NCBI GenBank assembly: GCA_015066045.1
Contig: SVPD01000026.1
Coordinates: 1 to 32,339 of the forward strand
Reading direction: 5' to 3'
Source: Oscillospiraceae bacterium
GTDB lineage: Bacteria; Bacillota; Clostridia; Oscillospirales; Acutalibacteraceae
DNA: 32,339 nucleotides
The notes under the pieces are model-generated. The model was not told the origin of the DNA, ran no database searches, and was given only the letters and a program-made list of their open reading frames with translations. Positions 23,601 through 31,154 of this stretch are shown piece after piece (positions within the stretch are counted from its first letter, which is position 1; each line of letters begins with the position of its first letter). The position numbers and the translations under genes are program-made.

Positions 23601-26600
23601 GCACTGTTTGTATTAATGGTACTGTTTTCGAGCTTGAAAACGCCCTCCTTGGAATAAGCCACACCACCGTTTTTGGCGGTATTTCCCGTAAGGACACTGT
23701 TCTTTATGCTTGCGGTAGCCTTTTCGAAGAAGACTACACCGCCGTTTGTGGCGTCATTTCCTGTGATTGTAGAGTCAGTAACATTAATTTTTGCCTTTGC
23801 GTTACTGCCGTAAATCACACCGCCCTGATATGCCTTGTTTCCCGTAGCGGTAACATCGGTCAGATTAAGAGTACCGTAATTGATGTATACCACACCGTTA
23901 CCCTTGGCCGTATTATCCTTTATTTCGATACCCGTAAGGTCTGCGGTGACGGTGCCTTTGAAGTAAAGAGCCGCACCCGTGGAGCCTTCGGAATTTTTAA
24001 CTACGGTTTCCTCATTCATAGTAACCTGTGCATCAGAGGCCAGAACCGCACCGCCGTAATAGCCTGTCTTGTTTCCGTCGAAGGTACATCCGCTCACGGT
24101 AAGTGTACCGCCTCTGTGATGAACTGCCGCACCGCCGATATTACTGTCGTAAGCCTCGGGGTCCTGAACATAAAGAGACTCGTTTCTGCTCATAACTGCA
24201 TCGGTGATGGTTACATCAGACTTACTCATAGAGTAAATCACACCGCCCGAGTTTGTCTTGTTTTCAGAGAAGCTGCCGCCGTTAATGCTTACCTCGGCAC
24301 TTACTGCATCGATAACACCGCCGAAATCGGAGGCAGTATTTCCGGTAGCGGTTACGCCGTCAAGAGTAAGCTTACCGTAGCCTACATAAACTGCACCGCC
24401 GCCGTCACCGTCACCGTCATTTTCGTCAGCATAGCCCTCTGCGGAGTTTCCGGTGAGCATAACTCCGTTCAGCTTAGCCTCACATCCCGTACGGATGCTT
24501 ACTGCACCGCCTGCCATAGCACTGTTTCCGCTGAAGGTGGTTCCGTCAGCTTCGAGCAATGCATTTAACGTAACAGTTTCGGTACTGTTATCTTCGGGAT
24601 TGGTAACAGTATTTTTGATATAGGTGAGATAAACTGCACCTGCATGGTTTTCAGCCGAATTCTGAAGGAAATAGGTGCTTTCATCAGCATAAAGATTTGC
24701 CGCTGACAGATATACTGCACCGCCGTGTCCGTTTGAGCCTCCCGAGGTTTTAACGGCACTGTTCTGTGTGAAAGAGGTTCCCTTTACGTTGATAGTGCCC
24801 TGCTTGGTATAAACGGCTCCGCCAAGGTTTGCCGTGTTACCCTTCTGCTCACCGCCGTTTATATTGACAGTAGCATCGGCTACATACATCGTACCGCCGC
24901 TTTTGGCACTGTTCCCGTTAAGTGAGCAGGCCTCAATATTTACCTGTGTAGCTGCACCGCTGACATAAAGGATACCGCCGTTTGCGGCACTGTTACCCTC
25001 AGCAGTGACATTTATCATATCGAGAGTACTTGAATTGACATAAACATTACCGTTCGAGGAGGAGGTATTGTCGGTAAGCTCAACATCCTTAAGCGTTACC
25101 GTACTGTTATAACGGAACTGCAGAGCCGCACCTGTGGCACCCGAGGAATTTTTAACCACTGTGTTACCGCCGACGGACACTGTAGTTTTCGCTGCAGCGA
25201 TAGTACCGCCGTAATAGTTTGATTTGTTTCCGTCAAACACTGTACCGTCTACGGTAAGAGTGCCCTTTGAAATATTTATGGCACCGCCGCCGAGATCACT
25301 GTTATAGTCGGAGTTTACATAAGAAGACTCGTTACCCGTAAACTCAGAGCCCTTGACAGTGAGCACAGAGCTGCTGATAGCGTTTATGGCACCGCCCGAG
25401 GCTGCAGTATTATTTTTAAGAGTGACACCGCTGACGTCTACAGAGGAGCCCACGGAATTTACCGCTCCGCCGTGACCTGCACTGGTGTTATCGGAAAGAA
25501 GAGTGTCAGTGAGGCTGAGTGTACCGAAGCCTACATAAACCGCACCGCCGCCAAAGCCGTCGATTTCCGTACCTGAGGCACTGTTGCCACTGAGCTTACC
25601 GCCTGTAATATTTGCCTTACAGGCTGAACGGATGCTTACTGCACCGCCTGCCACCGCACTGTTATTTTCAAACTTAACGTCTGTAGCGTTAAGCACTGAG
25701 CCGTGCTTGACATTATCGACGGTCTTATATGTCATATAGATGGCGCCGCCGTGATTTACTGCACTGTTTGAAACAAATTCGCAGGTAGAGTCAAATGTAA
25801 CGGGAGAAGCACCGAGATAAACGGCACCTGCATGGTTGGCAGCACTGTTATTTCTGAAATCAACGTTATCGAAGCTTATGTCTGCCTCGTACATATAAAG
25901 CGCACCGCCGTTACCGTTGCCGCCGTTAGCACTCAGACGTGTACTGTTTGACTCGAAGGAAACATTTTTCATATCTACGGCCGCATTTGAGGATGCATAC
26001 ATAGCACCGCCCGTGGCTGCAGAGTTTCCCGTAAACTTACAGTCGTCCATATCCACCGTGGAGCTACTGTGAACGGCCAGAGCACCTGCATTATTATCGG
26101 AGCTGTTTCCGCTGAAGGTACAGTCGCTGATTACAGCGTCGCTTTTTCTGGTTATGTAGATAGCTCCGCCGTTACCGCCTGAGCCCTCATAAATTACGGC
26201 CTTATTGCCTTCGAAGGTACAGTCTGAGATGTCTCCTCTGGTACCCATATCCGTTTCTGCCACAGAATCGGATGCGCTGAGAATCAGAGCACCGCCGAGA
26301 TTTGCAGTATTGTTTATAAACTTACAGTTTCTGAGAGTCAGCTCACGGCGTTCAAACTCAGCCTTGGTATAATGATGATAAATAGCACCGCCGCTATATA
26401 CGCAGGAATTGGAATCGAAAACCGTATCAGAAACAGTAAGAGGACCTGCAGTATAGATAACACCGCCGCTGGTGCTACTGCTGTTATTTACAAACTCAGT
26501 GTTTCCGTAAATAATGATGGGGCTGCTGGTGTTTGAGTAAAGAGCACCGCCGGCTCTGTGTGAATGGTTGTTTTTGAAGAGCATGGTTTTGCCGTCGCCC

Positions 26601-28924
26601 TCACTTCCGATAAACAGGTCTGCGTTCGAAGAAGAGGAGGAAGCGACACCTGCACCGTAATAATGGCTGATGTTTCCGATAATGCTGCCGGATACAAGAT
26701 ATGCTACACGGTCGTTATAGAAGGCACCGCCTCTGAGACCTTCACTGTTCGAAACAGTACCGCCGTACATATTGAAATTACCGCGGTTATAAATCGCACC
26801 GCCGCAGCCGTTGAGCTCGAGCATGGTTTCCGTGCCGTCAGCATTTTTCTGAACGGTATGCTCAGTAGCTACAAGGTTATTATCGATGAGACCGCCGTAC
26901 ATATTTACCGTACCGTTTATATTAAGAATAGCCGCACCGCCTGCACGGTCAGTGGAGCCCGTGCTTATGTAATCGGTGAACTTAAATACTCTTTCATTAC
27001 CGATTTTTTTGTTATTGATAATCTTTATACCGTCATAAAGGTTAAGTGCTGCACTTTCACAGACAAACACCGCACTGCCCTTTACGGTGGTTTTAAGCTC
27101 GTTTCTGTTACCGTCTACGGTAAGAGTACCCTTGCCGCCGCCCAGAGTGAGCGCTGCTTTACGGTGAAGAGAGGTGGCACTTACACCGTCTTTATCGGTG
27201 CCGACCACGAAAATGTCACCTGCATAATCTGCGGCACGCCTGATTGAATAATTGCTGTCAGAATAAATTTTGGTTTTATAGGAAATGAAGATAGGCTCGC
27301 TTACCACGATATCGGCAGTGATACAGATTTTATCCACGCCCGCATTCGCACGCTTGACCAGCTGCTGCAGTGAGCCCGTGCCTACCAGCTTCCACTGAAC
27401 ATAAACTGTTATGTTTTTCTTTACCGTTCCCTTGCTTGCAAAGGTGTTACCCTTTGAATCGGTGAACTTTTCGAAGGCATAGCCGTCTTTGACGGGCTTT
27501 TCGAGATTATAGCTTCCGTCTGCAGGTACACCGACCTTATAGCTTCCCGAGCCTGTGTTTACGGTGATGTAATAAACCGCCTTGAGCTTCGGGATGGAGC
27601 GGTCCTTGTAATAGCTGCATTTGCTGCAGGTTCTTCTCTCGATACCCTCAGTCTGTACGGTAGCCTTTCTGTAAACCTTCCACGAGCCGAGCTTGTGTCC
27701 CGAGGAAAGAGTAACGGTCTTACTGGTAACCTTGTTTCCGTATTCATCCTTGATTACGCAGTAAACCTGTCTGCCGTCTGACTTATTATTCATTTCGGTA
27801 GTGTAGGTGCTGCCCTTGACGGTTTTTACCTTTGAGAAGGAGGATTTATTTTTATCCTTATAGTACCATACATAGGTAAGTCCGTCACCCTTGGCACTAA
27901 CCTTTACCTTGGCTTTTTCACCCTTATGCACGGTGACCGAGGAGGGCTGCTTTGTAATCTTCGCTACCACACCCATACGAAGAGTAACGGTAGCCGATTT
28001 CACCTCGTTACCGTATTTATCCTTTACGATGCAGTAAACCTTGCGTCCGTCGAACTTGCTGCTCATAGTGACAGAATAGCTGCTTTTTTTGAATGCGGTG
28101 GCACGTGTGTAGCTGCTCGCACTTTTATTCTTATAGTACCAGCTGTATGTAAGTCCTTCACCCTTTGCCTTAATGCTTACCTCAGCGGTTTTACCCTTTT
28201 CCGCACCTGTGGAGACAGGCTGCTTGGTTATTTTCAGTATTTTACCCATAAAGAGAGTAACCGTGTCGGTCTGTACCTTTTTACCGTATTTGTCCTTTAT
28301 TACACAGTAAACCTGACGGCCTCTCACCGTACTGTTCATCGTCACGGAATAGGTAGAAGTTTTGATGTCAGACTTGGTGAATTTGGTTGCATTTTTATTT
28401 TTGAAATACCAGGTGTATTTAAGACCGTCACCTTTGGCGGTAACCTTCACCTTGGCTGCTTTGCCGCCGGCTGCAGCTACGGAGGCAGGCTGCTTGGTTA
28501 TTTTCAGCGGTGTGCTCATGGTAAGAGTAGCCACCTCTGACTTAACCTTTTTGCCGTACTTATCCTTTACCACGCAGTAAACTTTACGTCCGTTCACCTT
28601 GCTTTTCATGGTAACGGAGTAGGTAGCTGACTTTACATCCTTGGCAAGAGTGTACTTTTTGTCACCCTTGTTTTTATAATACCAGCTATAGGTAAGTCCG
28701 TCACCCTTTGCCGTTACCTTCACCTTGGCCTTCTTTCCCTTGTTTACGGCCACGGAGGAGGGCTGCTTCGTTATTTTCAAAGCAGTCTTTTTGGCAGCAT
28801 AAGCGACCTTGGCGCTTTCTACGGTCAGGGTGTCCTCCTCAGCTGAGGCAGCAAATCCCGCACAGAAGGCACACTGAAGCACCATTATAAGTGCCGCTAA
28901 GGTGAGCAAAAATTTTCTGTTCAT
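20663..28924 (-). CDS. Giant secreted right-handed beta-helix protein with N-terminal Ig-like repeats
   Basis: 2753 residues. A signal peptide (about 1-25, MNRKFLLTLAALIMVLQCAF) leads into four Lys-rich Ig-like repeats of about 90 residues each (about 49-408, each with ITKQP, a W-Y-x-K-x-K core and VYC-(V/I)-(V/I)-K). A CxxC motif (C433/C436) and an InlB/Flg_new-type repeat (about 451-513) follow. The remaining 2200+ residues are a parallel beta-helix with dozens of coils of the type N-(S/T)-A-x-x-G-G-A-(I/V), recalling chlamydial Pmp and other adhesin repeats. These coils are organised in four super-repeats. No LPxTG, SLH or membrane anchor ends the protein. The ATG at 28924 follows AAAGGAGAGATAAC; an upstream in-frame ATG falls in the promoter. 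It is probably an adhesin or surface scaffold; ligand unknown. Confidence 0.88.
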   Translation of the reverse strand: MNRKFLLTLAALIMVLQCAFCAGFAASAEEDTLTVESAKVAYAAKKTALKITKQPSSVAVNKGKKAKVKVTAKGDGLTYSWYYKNKGDKKYTLAKDVKSATYSVTMKSKVNGRKVYCVVKDKYGKKVKSEVATLTMSTPLKITKQPASVAAAGGKAAKVKVTAKGDGLKYTWYFKNKNATKFTKSDIKTSTYSVTMNSTVRGRQVYCVIKDKYGKKVQTDTVTLFMGKILKITKQPVSTGAEKGKTAEVSIKAKGEGLTYSWYYKNKSASSYTRATAFKKSSYSVTMSSKFDGRKVYCIVKDKYGNEVKSATVTLRMGVVAKITKQPSSVTVHKGEKAKVKVSAKGDGLTYVWYYKDKNKSSFSKVKTVKGSTYTTEMNNKSDGRQVYCVIKDEYGNKVTSKTVTLSSGHKLGSWKVYRKATVQTEGIERRTCSKCSYYKDRSIPKLKAVYYITVNTGSGSYKVGVPADGSYNLEKPVKDGYAFEKFTDSKGNTFASKGTVKKNITVYVQWKLVGTGSLQQLVKRANAGVDKICITADIVVSEPIFISYKTKIYSDSNYSIRRAADYAGDIFVVGTDKDGVSATSLHRKAALTLGGGKGTLTVDGNRNELKTTVKGSAVFVCESAALNLYDGIKIINNKKIGNERVFKFTDYISTGSTDRAGGAAILNINGTVNMYGGLIDNNLVATEHTVQKNADGTETMLELNGCGGAIYNRGNFNMYGGTVSNSEGLRGGAFYNDRVAYLVSGSIIGNISHYYGAGVASSSSSNADLFIGSEGDGKTMLFKNNHSHRAGGALYSNTSSPIIIYGNTEFVNNSSSTSGGVIYTAGPLTVSDTVFDSNSCVYSGGAIYHHYTKAEFERRELTLRNCKFINNTANLGGALILSASDSVAETDMGTRGDISDCTFEGNKAVIYEGSGGNGGAIYITRKSDAVISDCTFSGNSSDNNAGALAVHSSSTVDMDDCKFTGNSAATGGAMYASSNAAVDMKNVSFESNSTRLSANGGNGNGGALYMYEADISFDNVDFRNNSAANHAGAVYLGASPVTFDSTCEFVSNSAVNHGGAIYMTYKTVDNVKHGSVLNATDVKFENNSAVAGGAVSIRSACKANITGGKLSGNSASGTEIDGFGGGAVYVGFGTLSLTDTLLSDNTSAGHGGAVNSVGSSVDVSGVTLKNNTAASGGAINAISSSVLTVKGSEFTGNESSYVNSDYNSDLGGGAINISKGTLTVDGTVFDGNKSNYYGGTIAAAKTTVSVGGNTVVKNSSGATGAALQFRYNSTVTLKDVELTDNTSSSNGNVYVNSSTLDMINVTAEGNSAANGGILYVSGAATQVNIEACSLNGNSAKSGGTMYVADATVNINGGEQKGNTANLGGAVYTKQGTINVKGTSFTQNSAVKTSGGSNGHGGAVYLSAANLYADESTYFLQNSAENHAGAVYLTYIKNTVTNPEDNSTETVTLNALLEADGTTFSGNSAMAGGAVSIRTGCEAKLNGVMLTGNSAEGYADENDGDGDGGGAVYVGYGKLTLDGVTATGNTASDFGGVIDAVSAEVSINGGSFSENKTNSGGVIYSMSKSDVTITDAVMSRNESLYVQDPEAYDSNIGGAAVHHRGGTLTVSGCTFDGNKTGYYGGAVLASDAQVTMNEETVVKNSEGSTGAALYFKGTVTADLTGIEIKDNTAKGNGVVYINYGTLNLTDVTATGNKAYQGGVIYGSNAKAKINVTDSTITGNDATNGGVVFFEKATASIKNSVLTGNTAKNGGVAYSKEGVFKLENSTINTNSATNGGVVNTYKGTADIRNITLENNSAASNGGAAYFNQSEVTLSNVKFRNNTAGLNGGAADVVGASVTADEACEFTGNSAVNHGGAVYVVYTKDEGMTENANGNFIATGGTFSKNTALGGGAVSIRSGCEATFDGTVFTENSVEGYTDESNDGNAEGGGAVYVGYGKATLNNVTATLNTASDFGGVLDAAGATVSISGGSYTGNSAGSGGVIYALANSKLTVSGAQISGNESDFVQISGEVNSNIGGGAVFLKNSTATLSGVTLAENKTDYYGGALHSVKSTVKIDGQSIIRNNSGITGGALYFRDGSSATLENITVENNTGTNGSVYQIGGTLTVTGITAKGNTAESGAAILTSTGTVGEIKNSLFAENSAVYGGALNLSSATVTVSDSVFEKNSSIIGGAAYNNGGQLTLSGVTFSENKAAKDANGKNGNGGALTTSAGTVTLTGENEFIGNIAENHGGAIYVTYKTSGEGENKVNIPGVVNATDGLFEGNTALAGGAISLRTSCEVYLTDTVIKKNRATSSAAGEGGGAIYANDNTLELSGVTLEENTSGYYGGAITASNAQVTVKDDSVINNNKGTTGAALDFRGNGTYTLDGVSVTNNIAQADGSGVIYITNTATLDITSLTATGNKNNNGGVIYSSSSSNVNLSDSVLSGNTAKNLGGAIDFRSSGKLVIDNTTLESNTAKKGGAINVSTDKGTVTVTSGTIKNNTATEKGGAVFSDKKGKIMISDNTVLEGNSAPTGGAVYLDTGAVMETENTVFLSNSATGDVGGAIVVADSSDEGTNATGLTVSGTTFKNNVAYKKGGAISTDEASPKLIINAYDCSFEGNTVTTEGAGAVEIRNGNCTVAEGPEKVDIVFTDCTFTGNESVKSTGGAVEIRSSSCAKFDGITATGNKAKANGGAIYVTSNYSRVYITGDVNASGNAGNGGKDSYFIYLYNSNYGNPPRIYTTYGEDAPWYTTALIGGNRTSITFNMVTLP
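21600..25900 (-). repeat. Four tandem super-repeats in the beta-helix gene
   Basis: The same ordered landmarks recur: (F)xxNSAxNHGGA(I/V)Y followed by a Tyr-Thr/Lys stretch (DNA near 25730-25790, 24613-24680, 23326-23392, 22198-22262), GGA(V/I)SIR or SLR with Cys (near 25640, 24500, 23240, 22100), GGGA(V/I)Y, and (V/I)xNxxGxTG(A/G)AL (near 25140, 23985, 22720, 21870). Spacing is about 1.1-1.3 kb. The last copy lacks a block of about 90 residues between the GGGAIY and TGAAL landmarks. Boundaries are approximate. Confidence 0.75.
27701..28780 (-). repeat. Four Ig-like repeats, about 270 bp each
   Basis: Protein residues about 49-139, 140-229, 230-320 and 321-408 are four similar modules, each starting at (L/A)KITKQP and ending after VTL or ATL. 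The DNA of the four copies is recognisably similar, so unequal crossing over could change their number. Confidence 0.8.
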
Positions 28925-29000
28925 AGTTATCTCTCCTTTTAAAGAGTTTTTTTGAATTCCGGCATTTATTAAAACAAACGCACAGTCTGATCCGATTTTC

Positions 29001-29029
29001 ATTATACTATATTATGTCGGCGAATTCAA
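29001..29029 (-). promoter_or_regulatory. Promoter of the giant secreted-protein operon
   Basis: TTGAAT (29029-29024) and a perfect TATAAT (29006-29001) on the minus strand, 17 nt apart; it gives a leader of about 70 nt before the ATG at 28924. No comparable sigma-A promoter is clear for the divergent hydrolase gene. Confidence 0.65.
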
Positions 29030-29201
29030 GTAGATTGATTACGTGTTAACATTTTATATCAGTTTTGTTCTTAGTTAAATCTTGTCTTTTTTGTGTTTTT
29101 GCGGTTAATTTTGTTTTTTAGAGGCTTATTTTTCCATTACGGCAATAACTTTTATTTGTTGTGTGTTAACATAATATTTACAAAAAACGGAGGTGTTTAT
29201 T

Positions 29202-30911
29202 ATGAAAAAGTTTCTGGCGATTCTCCTTTCACTTATTATGATTCTTTCCGTTTCCGCACCTGCCTTCGCAGCAGCCGGAGTGGAAAACATCCCCACCATT
29301 ATGCTCAGAGGCGACGGCACACAGATTTATGTCACCGATGAAAACGGAAACGAGATAAATGTCTGGGGCGACTCACTGACAAGCATCAACAAAGACGAAA
29401 TAGCAGAGTCAGTAGCAAATGTTCTGCTGCCCTTCCTCACCGAAGGACTTCTCTTCGACGAATGGGACAACTACTATCAGGCATTCTACGATGAGGTTTC
29501 CCCCATTTTCGAAAACCTCAGACTGGACGAAAACGGTAATCCCCGCTACGGCTCAGGCATAGGCAAGGATGACCTTAAAGACATAGCATACACCCGCAGC
29601 CATAACAGAGTAAACGGCAACGGAAGCTACGGCATACATAGCTATACCTACTGGTACGACTGGAGACTTTCTCCCTTAGAGGTTATAGACGAGCTTCATC
29701 AGTACATCCTCGACGTAATGGCCGTTACCAAGAAAAACAAGGTAAACATCGTAGGCAGCTGCCTTGGCGGCTCTTATGTTCTGGCTTACTTAGAGAAATA
29801 CGGTCAGAACGGACACATCAAAAATGTCTTTTTCAATGTTACCGTAGGTAACGGTACCGTGCTTCTCACCGATGCCTTCTGCGGCGATATTGAAATCAAC
29901 GATAAGGCCATACAGAGATTTGCCTATCAGAATGTAGACCTCGAAAGCAATAGCTTCGCAGGCTTTTTCGAGTCCACCGAGCTTATAAACGAGCTTATCT
30001 TCGCCTCCTACGACCTTCTCTCGCAGGTAGGTGTTATCGACCAGTTAGGTCTCGCCTTTGACGAGCTTTATCAGAAAATTTATGAAGGTCTGGTCCCCCG
30101 TCTGGCCATAGCCATTTATGCCACCATGCCCGGCTACTGGTCAACCGTGGAAACAGACAGATACGAAGAGGCAATAAAGTTTGTTTTCGGCGAAAAGGGT
30201 GACGAGCTTTACGACGAATACGAAGGCCTCATAGCCAAGCTTGATGATTATTATAATACCGTAAGCATAAACAAAGAGAAAATCATCAGCGACTGTCAGG
30301 CTAAGGGTATCCATTTCGGTGCTATGGTAAAATACGGCGTACAGATGTATCCCTTCGTAGAAAGTCAGGACCAGCTTTCCGACGAGCTGGTGGATGTGAA
30401 GAATGCCTCCTTCGGTGCCACCGTGGCAAAGGATGTTTTCAGCAAATTCAGCGATGATTACATAAATGAAGCCAAGAAAAACGGCACAGATAAATACATT
30501 TCTCCCGACAGACAGATCGACACTTCGACCAGCATCTTCAAAGACACTCTCTGGGTGCAGAAAAACGTAAACCACGACCGTTTTCTTATGGATGACCAGG
30601 TTATCGCCGAATTCTGCCGCCACACAAACTACAACATCAATTCAGATCCCGCTTATCCTCAGTTTATGATTTATATTCCCGGCACAATGGAGCCCGACTT
30701 AGAGGACGGCGGATACCTCTACGACACAGGTGATATAGTTCCCATGACAGAGGAAAACTGTGAGCTTACCCTCTGGGATGAAATGCCCGAGGATGCCAAA
30801 CAGGAGGAGCCTACTCTTTTATCAAGACTTATGGCTCTGTTCAGGTTCCTTACGGCTATGTTCAAATATCTCATAGGCATAATCGACGAAAAGCCTGTAC
30901 TCGCACAATAA
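29202..30911 (+). CDS. Secreted LCAT/lipase-like alpha/beta hydrolase with a Cys nucleophile elbow
   Basis: 569 residues with a clear signal peptide (1-24, ending SAPAFAAA). YDWRLSP (152-158) followed about 30 residues later by VNIVGSCLGGSYVLAYL matches the start of the lecithin:cholesterol-acyltransferase/lipase fold. The nucleophile elbow reads G185-S-C187-L-G189-G, so Cys takes the place of the usual Ser in G-x-S-x-G. A Cys in this position is known in PHA synthases and dienelactone hydrolases. H458 (NVNHDRFLMDDQVI) is the likely catalytic His. The C terminus carries a hydrophobic/amphipathic segment (about 538-560) that may bind membranes. ATG 29202 follows GGAGGTG. It is divergent from the beta-helix/PLD operon. 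Acyl substrate unknown; it could be an acyltransferase rather than a hydrolase. Confidence 0.75.
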   Translation: MKKFLAILLSLIMILSVSAPAFAAAGVENIPTIMLRGDGTQIYVTDENGNEINVWGDSLTSINKDEIAESVANVLLPFLTEGLLFDEWDNYYQAFYDEVSPIFENLRLDENGNPRYGSGIGKDDLKDIAYTRSHNRVNGNGSYGIHSYTYWYDWRLSPLEVIDELHQYILDVMAVTKKNKVNIVGSCLGGSYVLAYLEKYGQNGHIKNVFFNVTVGNGTVLLTDAFCGDIEINDKAIQRFAYQNVDLESNSFAGFFESTELINELIFASYDLLSQVGVIDQLGLAFDELYQKIYEGLVPRLAIAIYATMPGYWSTVETDRYEEAIKFVFGEKGDELYDEYEGLIAKLDDYYNTVSINKEKIISDCQAKGIHFGAMVKYGVQMYPFVESQDQLSDELVDVKNASFGATVAKDVFSKFSDDYINEAKKNGTDKYISPDRQIDTSTSIFKDTLWVQKNVNHDRFLMDDQVIAEFCRHTNYNINSDPAYPQFMIYIPGTMEPDLEDGGYLYDTGDIVPMTEENCELTLWDEMPEDAKQEEPTLLSRLMALFRFLTAMFKYLIGIIDEKPVLAQ

Positions 30912-31049
30912 AATGGGGCTGTTGCAGTAAGATGCAGAAGGCGTTTTCTTCGCTCCGAAGATGTATGATTATACCTCGAGAGGGCGAAAAAACGTCTAAA
31001 AAAGCAAATATTTATTATATGCAACACCATATTATTCCGTAAAACAATT

Positions 31050-31119
31050 AAAACAGATGTGTTTTATAAGTCAGAAGCGACTTAAACACATCTGTTTTTG
31101 TTTTGCTTTTTGGTCTGCG
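31050..31119 (+). repeat. Recurrent hairpin element, copy 2
   Basis: AAACAGATGTGTTT / AAACACATCTGTTT is a perfect 14-bp stem with an inner TAAGTC/GACTTA stem, a T-run, then TTTTGCTTTTTGGTCTGCG. It matches the copy at 11249-11317, including the tail; an A-U pair in copy 1 is replaced by a G-C pair here. It can terminate the hydrolase transcript. Confidence 0.65.
31051..31099 (+). terminator. Terminator after the secreted hydrolase gene
   Basis: A long two-part hairpin (14 + 6 bp) followed by TTTTTGTTTT; it lies between convergent genes and may serve both. Confidence 0.75.
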
Positions 31120-31154
31120 CTTACTGCGGCAGCCCCTTGGTCTATGCTTACTTT

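Larger units (their letters stand above)
30915..31136. repeat. 222-bp intergenic element bounded by 17-base imperfect inverted repeats
   Basis: GGGGCTGTTGCAGTAAG at 30915-30931 is the inverse of CTTACTGCGGCAGCCCC at 31120-31136 (15 of 17 match). Inside are a hairpin region (about 30938-30997, arms GCGTTTTCTTCGC against GCGAAAAAACG) and the recurrent hairpin at 31050-31119. It starts four bases after the hydrolase stop codon. No target-site duplication is visible. It could be a MITE-like element or a structured 3' untranslated region. Confidence 0.6.

Noticed and set aside
20900-26900. Dense, nearly periodic short repeats (CACCGCC and similar) resembling a repeat array such as CRISPR
   Set aside because: They are the reverse complement of Gly-Gly-Ala codons in the beta-helix coils, lie inside one uninterrupted frame, have irregular spacing and no constant repeat longer than a few bases.
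26564-27247. 227-codon plus-strand frame inside the beta-helix gene
   Set aside because: Opposite-strand shadow created by the repetitive codon use of the large gene.
29002-29003. Longer start of the beta-helix protein at 29002
   Set aside because: That ATG overlaps the -10 box of the promoter and gives 26 residues without signal-peptide character ahead of a perfect signal peptide; the ATG at 28924 has the ribosome binding site.
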